A DNA stretch of 64,000 nt from Elusimicrobiota bacterium. Its GTDB lineage: Bacteria > Elusimicrobiota > Endomicrobiia > Endomicrobiales > Endomicrobiaceae. Shown here piece by piece: positions 1 to 9,853 of the stretch. Within the stretch, counting starts at the first letter, position 1; each line of letters opens with the position of its first letter. Both the position numbers and the translations under genes were made by a program. The stretch covers positions 97,024-161,023 of the forward strand of contig JAITSO010000054.1 of the NCBI GenBank assembly GCA_031287735.1, in the 5' to 3' direction. Below the pieces are notes generated by a model that saw nothing but the letters and a program-made list of their open reading frames with translations, searched no databases and was not told where the DNA came from.

Positions 1-854
1 GGATGAAAGAAAATCAAATCATATATACTTATTTTCACTTTGCTGCTAACAAATCACTGCTAGATGCTTGTATAAAGCAGAAAATTATTTCAATAGCATA
101 CGAAACAGTCCAGGAAGGTAAAACTTTGCCGCTTTTAAAACCAATGAGTGAGGTGGCAGGCAGAATGTCTGTTTTAATGGGTGGGTTCTATAGTGCAAGA
201 ACTCAAAAAGGACGAGGTTTATTGCCGATGGGTGTAACGGGGGTAGCACCTGCAAACATAGTGATAATCGGTGGTGGTTCAGTTGGTACCAATGCTGCCA
301 GAGTAGCTGCTGGCTTTGGTGCAAATGTTACGGTGCTAGATATTAATCTTGAACGTCTTGAATACTTAGATGAAATTTTGCCGGCCAATGTAAAGTCTAT
401 ATACAACGATGATGTAACGCTTGAAAACTATCTCAAAGAGGCCGATATTGTAATTGGTGCTGTGCTTGTACCGGGTGCAAAGTCGCCTAAATTAGTTCGC
501 CATGATCACTTAAAAAAAATGAAGAAAGGTGCAATTCTCGTTGATGTGGCAATAGATCAAGGTGGTTGTTTTGAAACGTCACGTCCAACAAGTCATGATG
601 AGCCAATATTTATTGTTGATGATATTATTCATTATTGTGTGGCGAATATGCCGGGAGCATATGCCAGAACGTCTACTTTTGCGTTAAATAATGCAACTAT
701 AAAATATGGTTTAGAGCTTGCCAGTAATGGTATTGAAGAAGCTTGCCGCAAAAATCGTGCGTTGTTTCTTGGTTTGAATACATATAAAGGCGATATAACG
801 TATCCTGGAGTTGCCCAAGCTTTTGATATGCCAATAAAAAAAATATCGTTATAA
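1..854 (+). CDS. ald: Alanine dehydrogenase, C-terminal three quarters (5' end outside window)
   Basis: The reading frame is open from the left edge, so this is the 3' part of a gene cut by the window; about 283 of the family's usual ~370 residues are present. Alanine dehydrogenase interconverts L-alanine and pyruvate plus ammonia with NAD in the cytoplasm. Visible family features are the opening TYFHFAA stretch, the Rossmann nucleotide-binding motif VIIGGGSVGTNAA at about residues 87-99, the aspartate ending the second strand (VLDIN), and the late block HYCVANMPGAYARTST. The N-terminal pyruvate-binding lysine would be upstream of the window. Adjacent to an aminotransferase, which fits amino-acid nitrogen metabolism, but 180 bases separate them. 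The close relative AlaDH/PNT transhydrogenase alpha is less likely given the HYCVANMPG block. Confidence 0.93.
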   Translation, partial: MKENQIIYTYFHFAANKSLLDACIKQKIISIAYETVQEGKTLPLLKPMSEVAGRMSVLMGGFYSARTQKGRGLLPMGVTGVAPANIVIIGGGSVGTNAARVAAGFGANVTVLDINLERLEYLDEILPANVKSIYNDDVTLENYLKEADIVIGAVLVPGAKSPKLVRHDHLKKMKKGAILVDVAIDQGGCFETSRPTSHDEPIFIVDDIIHYCVANMPGAYARTSTFALNNATIKYGLELASNGIEEACRKNRALFLGLNTYKGDITYPGVAQAFDMPIKKISL

Positions 855-1036
855 CTTGAATTAGAAATATAGTGGTTTGCTTGAAAAGCTGATAGATGTC
901 GTAGTAAGCTTGTTCATGCAGCTTTTTAATCAAAAAAAACAGAGAATTGGTTGGTTTTTATGCAAAATTTGTAACAACTTATGTGTATTTATAATCTTTT
1001 AGAGAACCTAAAAAATTTTACTTGGAGGTATTTATT

Positions 1037-2389
1037 ATGGATTTAAAAAAGACAAATGAAATTTTAGACAAAGCTTTAAATTTCATAGTTTCTGAAGAAT
1101 TTTCAGATGAGCAGAAAGTGCAGATAGAGCAAGATACGCTGGAAAATTTTGATAGACACATAAACCCGGGATGGTTAAAGTACCGTAAATCTGTTTCTAC
1201 AAACTCTGCTGCTGTGGAATTTCGTGACCACGATTCTTGTTATGTTGATTTATATGGCAATGAGTACATAGATTGTTTAGGTGGTTTTGGAATTTTTAAT
1301 TTTGGTCATAGAAATCCTGAAATCCTGAAATATGTTGAAGCACAACTTAAACATCAAGCACTTCATAGTCAAGAACTTCTTGATCCTTTACGCGGTTACC
1401 TTGCTGAAGCTCTCTCATCAATAACACCTGGTGATTTGCAATATTGCTTTTTTACAAATGGCGGTGCAGAAGCTGTGGAAATGGCTTTAAAACTTTCAAG
1501 GATTGCTACCGGAAAACGTCATTATATTGCCACTATTAACGGCTTTCATGGAAAAAGTATGGGAGCACTTTCTGTAAGTGGAAAAGATACTTACAGAGCT
1601 CCGTATATTCCTTCAGTTCAGCAGGTATCGCATGTAACTTACGGAAACATTGACGAACTAGAAACAACTATTTTTAAGCTACAAAAAGTTGGTGAGCAAA
1701 TAGCAGCTGTTATTTTAGAACCTATACAAGGCGAAGCGGGGATTATTGTTCCCCCTGAAGGTTATTTGAAAAATGTCAGAACACTTTGCGATAAACACGA
1801 TATAGTTTTGATTTTAGATGAGATACAAACTGGCATGGCACGCACTGGAACTTTTTTCAGATGCGAAGCTGAAGGAATAACGCCTGACATTATGACTTAT
1901 GGAAAAGCTTTCGGTGGGGGAATTATGCCTATTACAGGGATTATTGCTCGTCCAAAAATGTGGATAGAAAAGCTAAAAGAAAACCCGTGGATATTAGGTT
2001 CTCCGACTTTCGGCGGGAACCCGATTTGCTGTGCTGCAGCTTTAGGTGCGATAAATTTTATGGTTAAGCATGATGTGCCGAAAATGAGTAGAGAAAAAGG
2101 CGATTACGTTATGAAGGCATTAAAAAAGCTTCAAGAAAAATATCCTAAAATTATAGTTGATGTTCGTGGTGTGGGTCTTATGATAGGCATAGAATTTCCC
2201 TCTACGGAAGTGGGATATTCCATATCAAAAGGTCTTTTTTCAAGAAAAGTTATGATAGCCGGTACTTTAAACAATGCTGCAACTCTCCGTTTAGAACCAC
2301 CTTCAACTATGAAATACAGTGATTTTGATAAAGTTTTTACATGCATGGACGCTGCTTTAGCAGATACAAAAAAGCAATTTAATTTATAG
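1037..2389 (+). CDS. Class III aminotransferase, putrescine aminotransferase-like
   Basis: A PLP-dependent class III (ornithine/acetyl-ornithine type) aminotransferase of 450 residues, closest in my judgement to putrescine aminotransferase (YgjG/PatA), which moves an amino group from putrescine to 2-oxoglutarate. The N-terminal helical extension before the GNEYIDCLGGFGIFNFGH block is typical of YgjG. Also visible are FTNGGAEAVEMALKL (PLP phosphate site), ILDEIQTGMARTG, and the Schiff-base lysine in TYGKAFGGGIMP. The ATG at 1037 is chosen because GGAGG lies at 1024-1028, eight bases upstream; an upstream in-frame TTG at 1022 would sit before the ribosome site. Substrate (putrescine, cadaverine, ornithine or acetylornithine) cannot be settled from sequence alone. 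Confidence 0.85.
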   Translation: MDLKKTNEILDKALNFIVSEEFSDEQKVQIEQDTLENFDRHINPGWLKYRKSVSTNSAAVEFRDHDSCYVDLYGNEYIDCLGGFGIFNFGHRNPEILKYVEAQLKHQALHSQELLDPLRGYLAEALSSITPGDLQYCFFTNGGAEAVEMALKLSRIATGKRHYIATINGFHGKSMGALSVSGKDTYRAPYIPSVQQVSHVTYGNIDELETTIFKLQKVGEQIAAVILEPIQGEAGIIVPPEGYLKNVRTLCDKHDIVLILDEIQTGMARTGTFFRCEAEGITPDIMTYGKAFGGGIMPITGIIARPKMWIEKLKENPWILGSPTFGGNPICCAAALGAINFMVKHDVPKMSREKGDYVMKALKKLQEKYPKIIVDVRGVGLMIGIEFPSTEVGYSISKGLFSRKVMIAGTLNNAATLRLEPPSTMKYSDFDKVFTCMDAALADTKKQFNL

Positions 2390-2396
2390 ATAATCT

Positions 2397-2993
2397 ATGT
2401 TTGGAAAATTTATAAAAAACAATAACGGTCAGTCGCTTTTAGAAGCGAGTTTTGTGTTGCTTTTCACAAGTGTTGTAATGTTTGCGTTTTTACAAATATG
2501 CATTATGGTTGTTGACGATATGAGCATAAACGAAGCAGCTTTTACGGCTATACGTTCGGCGGCGGTGACAAAAAGCAGAAACAGAGCAAAAGAAAGCGAG
2601 AATCGGGTAGAAAAATATGTTGAGTTTTTTTATCCTAAAACTTTAGGAAAAGATCATTTTGTTTTTTCAAATAGTGCTATTGTTGATAAATACTTTCATA
2701 CCTCATCAACTGGCGTTGATGAGGAAGGTGAAAGTACAGAACCTTCCGATACTGGAAAATCCATAACTTTATGGAAAGGTACAAAAACGATAAAAGATTT
2801 TTCAGGCAAAAGCGTTGCCAAGCAAACAGTCAAAATCTACTATTTCACCAAAACAATTTTTTCAAGCTGGGTTGCAAAATTCAATTCCTCGAAAGGAAAT
2901 AGATACCAATCTGCACGGAGCAGACTTTTCCCATCACCAGATGAGGATTACTACTATAAAGCATTCCCTACCGCATTTAACTTTGATGTGTAG
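2397..2993 (+). CDS. TadE-like pilus-assembly / pseudopilin protein
   Basis: A 198-residue protein that begins seven bases after the aminotransferase stop. Its start is typical of the TadE/TadF class of Tad-pilus minor pseudopilins: a short basic leader, then NNNGQSLLEASF and a single long hydrophobic helix (about residues 16-40), with a polar exported remainder. Such proteins are cut by the prepilin peptidase and assist assembly of Flp-type pili. The call rests on the GQSLLEASF-plus-helix architecture. Tad ATPase and inner-membrane genes occur elsewhere in the window (6978-8915, 45806-47490), which supports it. The ribosome-binding site is weak, so translation may be coupled to the upstream gene. 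The C-terminal half shows no motif I recognise. Confidence 0.7.
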   Translation: MFGKFIKNNNGQSLLEASFVLLFTSVVMFAFLQICIMVVDDMSINEAAFTAIRSAAVTKSRNRAKESENRVEKYVEFFYPKTLGKDHFVFSNSAIVDKYFHTSSTGVDEEGESTEPSDTGKSITLWKGTKTIKDFSGKSVAKQTVKIYYFTKTIFSSWVAKFNSSKGNRYQSARSRLFPSPDEDYYYKAFPTAFNFDV

Positions 2994-3154
2994 TTTTTGT
3001 AAAAATTGCTATTCGGGTTAGGCGTGTTAAGTTCTATATCTTAAAACAGATATGTTTATTATTGCGAAGTAGTTTTATAAATGCTATTTACAACTTTCTC
3101 AAGTGACCGGAAAAATATAGAACAGCAGATGCATTGTAGCGTTGCGTAGGAAAA

Positions 3155-3184
3155 TTGTATTAGCAAAAAAAATTTGTATATAAT
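3155..3184 (+). promoter_or_regulatory. Probable sigma-70-type promoter for clpX-lon
   Basis: TTGTAT at 3155-3160 and a perfect TATAAT at 3179-3184 are separated by 18 bases, about 90 bases upstream of clpX. The rest of the 2994-3277 interval shows no gene. The -35 matches only the TTG half of consensus. Confidence 0.5.
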
Positions 3185-3277
3185 TCTGCGATAAGGTTTG
3201 TGTGTGGTAAGAACTTTTCATAGCGAATTTGTAGAGTATGGGAAGCGTATAAAATTTGTGTTTAAAGAGGAATTGTT

Positions 3278-4534
3278 ATGGATACAAAAAGACCAGCAGC
3301 AGCAGTTAGAGCATGTATGTTTTGCAGTAGCGTTGGGGTGCCGCCTGGTAATTTGATAGGCACAAAAGGTCTTTTTATATGCGAAGCTTGTGCAAGACAC
3401 AGTGTGCAGTTGTTTGAAGAATTGAGAAAACAGAGAGAAAAGCTGTCAATACGTTTATTAAAGCCCAGCGAGATAAAAAATATTCTTGATAATTACGTGA
3501 TAGGTCAAGATCATGCAAAAAAAACGTTGTCGGTGGCTGTTTATAATCATTACAAACGTTTGCAGATGGCTTTGATGCCTGCACCACCGGAAAAAGATAA
3601 TATAGAGATACAAAAATCGAATATTTTGCTTATAGGACCTACGGGGACCGGAAAAACACTTTTAGCCCAAACTTTAGCCAAAACATTAAATGTTCCTTTT
3701 GCTATTTCGGATGCGACCACTCTCACTGAAGCTGGTTATGTTGGTGAAGACGTGGAAAACATACTTTTGAGGCTTATTCAAAACGCTAATTTTGATATTA
3801 AAAGAGCACAAAAGGGAATTGTTTACATTGACGAAATTGATAAAATTGCAAGAAAAGGTGACGGACCATCAATAACTCGCGACGTTTCTGGCGAAGGTGT
3901 TCAACAGGCACTTTTGAAAATTCTTGAAGGTACGGTAGCAAATGTTCCACCGCAAGGTGGCAGAAAACACCCCCAACAGGAGTTTTGGAAGATAGATACT
4001 ACTAATATATTGTTTATTTGCGGAGGTGCATTTGAAGGTTTAAATAAAATTATTGAGCGTAGACTTGCAAAAAAAACATTGGGTTTTATAAATCCCGATG
4101 CCGAAAGCATAGATAAATTAAAAAATGTGGATTATGCTTTTTCAAAAGTTGAGAGTGAAGATTTGATTAAATATGGGTTAATACCAGAATTTGTCGGTAG
4201 GGTTCCTGTTCTTTCGGCCTTAACCCATTTGACTGTAGAAGATTTAGTTTTAATTTTAACAAAACCTAAAAACGCTTTAGTAAAACAATATAAAAAAATT
4301 TTTAAATTTGAGAATGTAGACCTTGAATTTGAAGAAGCGGCTTTGAAAAAAATATCAGAATTGGCATTAAAAAGAGGATCCGGAGCAAGAGGTCTGAAAG
4401 CTATAATAGAGTCCATTTTGCTAGACGCTATGTTTGAAGTTCCAGATAATCCAAAATTTATAAAGGCAGTTGTTTCTGAAAAAGTAGTTTTAAAAGATGA
4501 AACTATCAAATTTTATCAGAGGGAGGCAGTGTGA
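3278..4534 (+). CDS. clpX: ATP-dependent Clp protease, ATP-binding subunit ClpX
   Basis: ClpX is the AAA+ unfoldase that feeds substrates to ClpP. The 418-residue length is normal. An N-terminal zinc-binding domain is visible (Cys13, Cys16, Cys35, Cys38), then Walker A GPTGTGKT near residue 121, the pore loop GYVGED near 150, Walker [10 protein letters not shown] near 185 and the sensor-2 segment GSGARGLKA. The ClpP-docking tripeptide usually IGF is LGF here (KKTLGF). The ATG is preceded by AGAGGA. clpX normally follows clpP, but no clpP lies upstream; the 284 bases before it are non-coding and a TadE-like gene precedes that. The stop overlaps the lon start by four bases (GTGA), so clpX and lon are translated as an operon. 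Confidence 0.97.
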   Translation: MDTKRPAAAVRACMFCSSVGVPPGNLIGTKGLFICEACARHSVQLFEELRKQREKLSIRLLKPSEIKNILDNYVIGQDHAKKTLSVAVYNHYKRLQMALMPAPPEKDNIEIQKSNILLIGPTGTGKTLLAQTLAKTLNVPFAISDATTLTEAGYVGEDVENILLRLIQNANFDIKRAQKGIVYIDEIDKIARKGDGPSITRDVSGEGVQQALLKILEGTVANVPPQGGRKHPQQEFWKIDTTNILFICGGAFEGLNKIIERRLAKKTLGFINPDAESIDKLKNVDYAFSKVESEDLIKYGLIPEFVGRVPVLSALTHLTVEDLVLILTKPKNALVKQYKKIFKFENVDLEFEEAALKKISELALKRGSGARGLKAIIESILLDAMFEVPDNPKFIKAVVSEKVVLKDETIKFYQREAV

Positions 4535-6909
4535 GTGAATTAGACAGATTAGACAACGAAAATTCGAAAATGCCAGAGAAATTGCCGTTACTGCCTGTGC
4601 GTGATGTTATACTTTACCCAGCTATGGTTTTGCCGCTTTCGGTGGGTAGAGAAAAGTCTACAAGAGGTCTCAGCGAAGCAATGTCTTCTGATAGATTGAT
4701 TTTTGTTGTGACGCAGAAAAATATTCAAGCTGAAGACCCAACGCCTAACGATATTTTTAATATTGGAACTGTTTGTGAAATTTTACAGATTGTGAAAATG
4801 CCAGATGGTACGATGAAAGCTTTAGTAGAGGGAATTTGTAGAGCGCAATGGACTGATTTTAAATTGAACAATAAGGGTTTTATTGAAGTTGGATTGCGGT
4901 TTTTTGATGAAAAAATCCAGAAAACTCCAGAATCAGAGGCTGTTATGAGAAGGGTTGTTACACTTTTTGAACAATACATAAAATTAAACCCTAGAATGCC
5001 GATAGAAATTTTGGCAGCGATTGGAAACATAAACGATCCTGCCCGGCTTGCAGATACTATAGCTTCCCACCTTTTAATAAAAAATAACGATAAACAGGTT
5101 GTTCTTGAACTCACAGATACTTTAGCACGTCTTGAGAAACTTATCCAAATATTAACTTCTGAAGTAGAGATACTAAACATTGAAAGGCGTATCCAAAACA
5201 GAGTACGCACTCAAATGGAAAAAACACAAAAAGAGTATTATCTTACTGAGCAGATGAAAGCTATACAAAAAGAACTTAGACACAAGGATGACAATCAGAA
5301 AGAAATAGATGAAATTAATGAAAAGTTAAGAGGTATTAAACTTCCAAAAGATGTTCGATTGGTTGCTGACAAAGAAGTTTCGCGTCTTGAAAAAATGATG
5401 CCGATGTCGCCGGAATCTGCAGTTATAAGAACTTATTTAGAGTGGATTTTAGACCTTCCTTGGGACAAATCAACAGCTGATAATTTGAATTTAAAGAGAG
5501 CAAAAGCAATTTTAGATGAAGATCATTATGGTCTTGAGAAAGTTAAAGAAAGAATTTTAGAATACCTTGCTGTATTGTCAAGAGTAAAAAAAATCAAAGG
5601 TCCAATTCTTTGCTTCATAGGTCCTCCAGGTGTAGGTAAAACTTCAATAGCGAAATCTGTGGCTCGTAGTCTTGGTAGAAATTTTGTGCGCTTCTCGATG
5701 GGCGGTGTTAGAGACGAAGCTGAAATAAGAGGTCATAGAAGAACTTATATAGGTTCAATGCCTGGAAAAATCATTCAATCTATGAAAAAAGCTTCTTCCA
5801 ATAATCCGGTTTTTATTTTAGACGAAATAGATAAAATGGCTTCTGATTGGAGAGGTGATCCTTCGTCGGCTCTGCTTGAAGTGCTTGATCCTGAACAAAA
5901 TTATGCTTTTGCTGATCATTATCTTGATGTGGATTTTGATTTATCAAATGTGATGTTTATAACGACGGCAAATTCTTTAAGCAATATACCAATAACTCTT
6001 TTAGATAGGCTTGAACTTATTAGATTTTCAGGGTACACAGATGTCGAGAAAAAGCGTATTGCGAAAGATTTTATCATCCCAAGGCAACTAAAAGAACATG
6101 GTCTTAAAAACGAAGAGCTTACATTCGCAAAGGGTACACTTGATGATGTAATTGCAAATTATACAAGGGAAGCAGGTGTTAGAAATCTGACAAGGGAAAT
6201 TGCAAATCTTTGCAGAAAAGCAGCAAAAGAGCTTGAATTTGAGAAAAAATCAAAGAATGTAACACTGACACCTAAAAATTTAGGTAAATATCTTGGTGTT
6301 GCACACTATGAAAGAGAACGGATTGCTGAAAATTCTGTGGGTGTGGCTACAGGTCTTGCATGGACAGAAGTTGGCGGTGAAACTTTAACAATAGAAGTAA
6401 ACAAAATGATGGGAAAAGGTACTTTAGTTCTTACTGGAAAGCTCGGAGATGTAATGAAAGAGTCGGCGCAAGCGGCTTTGACATATGTACGTTCTTGTGC
6501 AAAAAAACTAGGAATCGATGAAGAAATATTTACAAAAACTGATTTTCATGTTCATGTTCCAGAAGGTGCAGTTCCAAAAGATGGCCCTAGTGCGGGTATT
6601 GCATTGGCGACAGCTTTGTCATCTCTTTGTATGGATAAGCCAGTTCAAAAAAAAGTAGCAATGACAGGCGAAGTAACTTTACGTGGAAGAGTTTTAGGTA
6701 TAGGCGGTCTTAAAGAAAAAACACTTGCTGCTTACAGAGAAGGTATCAGGAAGGTTTTGTTTCCAGAAAGCAATAAAAAAGATTTAGTAGATATTCCTAA
6801 CGATATTGTGGAAGAAATAGAGATGGTGCCAGTTTCTCATATGGATGAAGTTATAACGTTGGCTATAAAAAATAGTGTAAAGAAGCAGAAAAGCGTACTC
6901 CAAGGTTAA
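4531..6909 (+). CDS. lon: ATP-dependent protease Lon
   Basis: A complete 792-residue LonA-type protease that degrades misfolded and regulatory proteins in the cytoplasm. The N-terminal substrate domain starts at [13 protein letters not shown]. Walker A GPPGVGKT lies near residue 364 and Walker [10 protein letters not shown] near 430. The proteolytic dyad is the serine in PKDGPSAGI (about 687) and the lysine in [10 protein letters not shown] (about 730), at the usual spacing. The start is GTG at 4531, sharing four bases with the clpX stop, with GGGAGG at 4521-4526. The tight coupling to clpX suggests one stress-response transcript. Confidence 0.98.
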   Translation: MSELDRLDNENSKMPEKLPLLPVRDVILYPAMVLPLSVGREKSTRGLSEAMSSDRLIFVVTQKNIQAEDPTPNDIFNIGTVCEILQIVKMPDGTMKALVEGICRAQWTDFKLNNKGFIEVGLRFFDEKIQKTPESEAVMRRVVTLFEQYIKLNPRMPIEILAAIGNINDPARLADTIASHLLIKNNDKQVVLELTDTLARLEKLIQILTSEVEILNIERRIQNRVRTQMEKTQKEYYLTEQMKAIQKELRHKDDNQKEIDEINEKLRGIKLPKDVRLVADKEVSRLEKMMPMSPESAVIRTYLEWILDLPWDKSTADNLNLKRAKAILDEDHYGLEKVKERILEYLAVLSRVKKIKGPILCFIGPPGVGKTSIAKSVARSLGRNFVRFSMGGVRDEAEIRGHRRTYIGSMPGKIIQSMKKASSNNPVFILDEIDKMASDWRGDPSSALLEVLDPEQNYAFADHYLDVDFDLSNVMFITTANSLSNIPITLLDRLELIRFSGYTDVEKKRIAKDFIIPRQLKEHGLKNEELTFAKGTLDDVIANYTREAGVRNLTREIANLCRKAAKELEFEKKSKNVTLTPKNLGKYLGVAHYERERIAENSVGVATGLAWTEVGGETLTIEVNKMMGKGTLVLTGKLGDVMKESAQAALTYVRSCAKKLGIDEEIFTKTDFHVHVPEGAVPKDGPSAGIALATALSSLCMDKPVQKKVAMTGEVTLRGRVLGIGGLKEKTLAAYREGIRKVLFPESNKKDLVDIPNDIVEEIEMVPVSHMDEVITLAIKNSVKKQKSVLQG

Positions 6910-6977
6910 GCTCAAAACACTTATCAGTTTAAAATCTAATAGTTTAAAACTACAAAAATCTTAAAAAATGAGAAAAA

Positions 6978-8915
6978 ATGTTTTTGATTGCTTCGTCTGT
7001 TGATTTGCTGAAAAGAAATTTAATTGCACGTGGGTTGTCTGCAGTTTGTGAAAGCACAAGAACTTTGAGTTTTATAGTAGATTTTTCATGTTTTTCACAA
7101 AAATTTTGGACAGCATTTGGAGTTAAGTTTAAATTTATTGAAGATGTTTTATCTGTAATTTCTGGTCTTAACAAAGAAGCTTTAAAAAGTTACTTGCTTC
7201 CTGCTGGCTTTAGTGCTGCAATTGCACTAAGAAATTCAAACTTTAAAGAACTAAACCCGGACCAAATTGTGCAGTTGTTTTCATGTTTAGCTAAAGATAT
7301 TGACTATGTTTTTGCAATCTTGCCAGATAATGCCGACGATTTAATTTGCAAACTTCTTGCTCAAGAAAGTAGAGCTGTTATTTTTCCATATTTTTCTGAT
7401 TTTTTATCAACACAAAATGCAATTTCTTTCTATAAACGATACCTTTCTTTTAACAAAAAAATAAATCCTATTTTTCTTAAACTAGATTTACAAAATCATT
7501 TTCTATCTGGCGATTCACCGAAAAGCGAAATTCTACAAAACGAGATTTCGGTTCCTTTTAATTGGAAATTACAAGAGGCGGTTTTGTCTCCAACTTTTTC
7601 TCACTTAGATAAAAAAAGCAGCTATGTTTGTGCTTTAGGAAAAGTTTTGGCAGTTTTAGCCGACTGCAAGAGCGAATCTGCAAACAATAAAGCTAAAGAT
7701 TACAACTATGACGGAAAAAATTACAAAAACCTCAAAAATAATATCCTAATAGAGCTAATCGAGGAGATGAGAGAATTTGTCGATGAAACCGATAATTTGA
7801 AGCTTAAAAGCATTGTTGAAAGCAAAATAGATGGCATTTTAAAGAAGAGTGAAATTTTTGTTTCGTCAGGAATTACCGCTAAATTGTATAAAGAACTTTA
7901 CGATGAGGTTGCAGGTCTTGGAATTTTAGAAGATTTTCTAAGCGATAACACCATATCGGAAATTATGGTGAACGGAACTGATGGGATTTTTGTTGAAAAA
8001 AATGGAAAAATAATCAAAACAGATGCTGTTTTTGAAAATAACAAAAAAATAAAATCTGTTATTGATAAGGTTGTTGCACATGTTGGTAGGCGGGTTGATG
8101 AATCTTCGCCTATTGTAGATGCGAGGTTAAAAGATGGTTCTCGTGTAAATGCTGTTATTCCTCCAGTTTCTTTAGGCGGTCCGGTTTTAACAATTAGAAA
8201 ATTTTTAAAAGATAAATTGTCGGCACAGTCTTTAATATCATCGGGAACTGCTGACGAGAAAGTATTCAAGTTTTTAAAAAACTGTGTTCTTATGAAAAAA
8301 AACATAATAATTTCAGGTGGAACCGGAACAGGCAAAACTACATTGCTAAATGCCATTTCAGCTTTTATTCCCGATGAAGAAAGAATTATTACAATTGAAG
8401 ATTCAGCAGAGTTGCAGCTTCTAAAAACTCATGTTGTTCGTCTTGAAAGCAGACCTAAGTCTACGGAAGGTTTTGGTGAAATTACAATAAGGAGCCTTGT
8501 GGTTAGTGCTCTAAGAATGCGCCCGGACAGAATAATTGTTGGCGAATGCCGAGCAGGTGAAGCACTTGATATGCTGCAAGCGATGTCAACAGGTCATGAA
8601 GGAAGCTTGACCACTTTGCATGCCAATTGTGCACAAGATGCAATATCAAGGCTTACGGTGATGACACTAATGGCAGGAATGAATTTACCAGAACGTTCCG
8701 TAATTTCGCAAATAGCGTCGACAATAAATATTATAATTCAGCTTGACCGTTTCAGTGATGGTTCAAGAAAAATCTCTTCTATATGCCAAATAGACAAGAC
8801 AGATAATGAGCAAATTTATAAAATAAAAGAAATAGTTAAGTTTAAGTACGATAGCGAAAGTATGTGTCAAGGTGGTAGATTTATTTGGACAGATAACACA
8901 ATAAAATTTGGATAA
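6978..8915 (+). CDS. Fused TadZ-like (P-loop-less) and TadA/CpaF secretion ATPase
   Basis: A 645-residue protein, much longer than the usual ~420-450 for TadA. Residues ~260-645 are a clear CpaF/TadA hexameric ATPase that powers Flp/Tad pilus assembly: SEIMVNG, Walker A GGTGTGKTT near 447, the Asp box IEDSAEL, RMRPDRIIVGECR (Walker B) and the His box LTTLHANCAQDA. Residues 1-~235 resemble a CpaE/TadZ (MinD/ParA-like) localisation protein: strand-helix-strand order, a VDFSCF strand end like the family's DLDL, and DYVFAILPDN at the switch-II position. However, the start SSVDLLKRNLIARGL aligns where GGVGKTT should be, so the ATP-binding loop is lost. The ATG at 6978 has no good Shine-Dalgarno. 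The TadA call is secure; the TadZ ancestry of the N-terminus is inference. Confidence 0.9.
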   Translation: MFLIASSVDLLKRNLIARGLSAVCESTRTLSFIVDFSCFSQKFWTAFGVKFKFIEDVLSVISGLNKEALKSYLLPAGFSAAIALRNSNFKELNPDQIVQLFSCLAKDIDYVFAILPDNADDLICKLLAQESRAVIFPYFSDFLSTQNAISFYKRYLSFNKKINPIFLKLDLQNHFLSGDSPKSEILQNEISVPFNWKLQEAVLSPTFSHLDKKSSYVCALGKVLAVLADCKSESANNKAKDYNYDGKNYKNLKNNILIELIEEMREFVDETDNLKLKSIVESKIDGILKKSEIFVSSGITAKLYKELYDEVAGLGILEDFLSDNTISEIMVNGTDGIFVEKNGKIIKTDAVFENNKKIKSVIDKVVAHVGRRVDESSPIVDARLKDGSRVNAVIPPVSLGGPVLTIRKFLKDKLSAQSLISSGTADEKVFKFLKNCVLMKKNIIISGGTGTGKTTLLNAISAFIPDEERIITIEDSAELQLLKTHVVRLESRPKSTEGFGEITIRSLVVSALRMRPDRIIVGECRAGEALDMLQAMSTGHEGSLTTLHANCAQDAISRLTVMTLMAGMNLPERSVISQIASTINIIIQLDRFSDGSRKISSICQIDKTDNEQIYKIKEIVKFKYDSESMCQGGRFIWTDNTIKFG

Positions 8916-9118
8916 AATCTAAAATCAGCAGATTTTGATGGAAATAAAGATTGGATACAGCGTTTTAGCCATTCGACAATATGTGAAATATGGTCAAATA
9001 GCAGAATTTTGTGACATTTTTGCAAACCTTTCATTTTGCTTAAAAATTTGTTTGATAAAGTTTTCTCCATGTTATAGACTAGAACAAATAGTAAATTTAT
9101 TAAAAATAGGAGGGAAAA

Positions 9119-9496
9119 ATGCCTTTTTATTCAGAAAAAGTTATGGATCATTTCGCAAATCCGCGAAATGTGGGCGAAATACCTAATGCGGATGGAATGG
9201 GAGAGGTTGGCAATCCGGTTTGTGGCGATATGATGACATTTTATATCAAAGTAAAAGAGAATAAGCTGGATGATGTAAAATTTAAAACTTTTGGATGCGG
9301 AGCGGCAATTGCAGTATCTTCAATGGTTTCAGAAATGGCTATCGGAAAAACTGTAGATGAAGCTTTAAATATCACAAATGCCGATGTGGCAAAAGAACTT
9401 GGCGGACTTCCTCCCAATAAAATGCACTGTTCAAATTTAGGGGCCGATGCATTGCACAAAGCTATTGAAAATTATAAGTCAAAAAAGGAGGTATAA
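9119..9496 (+). CDS. iscU: Iron-sulfur cluster scaffold, IscU/NifU N-terminal type
   Basis: A 125-residue scaffold on which Fe-S clusters are built before transfer to apo-proteins. The three conserved cysteines are present in family context: GNPVCGD, TFGCGAAIA and MHCSNLGADAL, along with the opening YSEKVMDHFANPRN(V)G. It is a stand-alone IscU-type domain without the NifU C-terminal domains. The ATG is preceded by AGGAGG at about 9109-9114. A small Cys-rich gene follows six bases later with its own ribosome site. The usual partner cysteine desulfurase is not adjacent, and the only desulfurase homologue in the window (20936-22174) lacks its PLP lysine, so sulfur must come from a gene elsewhere. 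Confidence 0.94.
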   Translation: MPFYSEKVMDHFANPRNVGEIPNADGMGEVGNPVCGDMMTFYIKVKENKLDDVKFKTFGCGAAIAVSSMVSEMAIGKTVDEALNITNADVAKELGGLPPNKMHCSNLGADALHKAIENYKSKKEV

Positions 9497-9501
9497 TTTA
9501 A

Positions 9502-9684
9502 ATGAAACAAAACAAATGTGAGTGTCCGCATTGCGAAATGGAATTAAAAAAAAAATGCTTTTCGCCTGATTTTTGCAGTCCTTGTTCAGTCACAAACAGA
9601 AACACAACAATTTGTCCAGTATGCAAATCAGAATATTTAAAAGAGTATGAGGGGTGCCCAGCTTGTAAAGCGGACAAAAAATAA
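9502..9684 (+). CDS. Small cysteine-rich zinc-ribbon-like protein
   Basis: A 60-residue protein starting six bases after iscU, with GGAGG at 9487-9491 ten bases before the ATG, so it is very probably translated. It holds ten cysteines (residues 6, 8, 11, 19, 25, 28, 38, 41, 52, 55), including CPHC, CSPC, CPVC and CPAC pairs. The pattern suggests one or two zinc ribbons or an Fe-S/metal site. I do not recognise a named family. Its position between the Fe-S scaffold and the oxygen-defence genes suggests a role in metal handling or redox chemistry, but that is guilt by association only. Confidence 0.75.
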   Translation: MKQNKCECPHCEMELKKKCFSPDFCSPCSVTNRNTTICPVCKSEYLKEYEGCPACKADKK

Positions 9685-9741
9685 AAAATTGCTTGTTTTT
9701 TGTCAGACAAATAAATATTTACAGATGCAGCTGTTGTGCCT

Positions 9742-9769
9742 TTGTTGTTGTGCAAAACTGTTGTATAAA
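9742..9769 (+). promoter_or_regulatory. Possible promoter for the flavodiiron-rubrerythrin pair
   Basis: TTGTTG at 9742-9747 and TATAAA at 9764-9769 are 16 bases apart, about 85 bases before the flavodiiron start. The 169-base gap between the Cys-rich gene and the flavodiiron gene holds no other signal I can support. Confidence 0.35.
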
Positions 9770-9853
9770 ATAAAATTTACGAGTTGCTACAGATTAAAAA
9801 ACGGTTTTTAAATAACATGAAGCTTTTAATGTAGCATTAGTTGGAGGTAACTT

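Noticed and set aside
9052..9078. Promoter TTGATA / TATAGA before iscU
   Set aside because: The spacer is only about 15 bases and the -10 match is poor, so it was not listed.
8935..9186. An 83-residue open frame upstream of and overlapping iscU
   Set aside because: It has no ribosome site, no family features, and its end overlaps the well-supported iscU in another frame.
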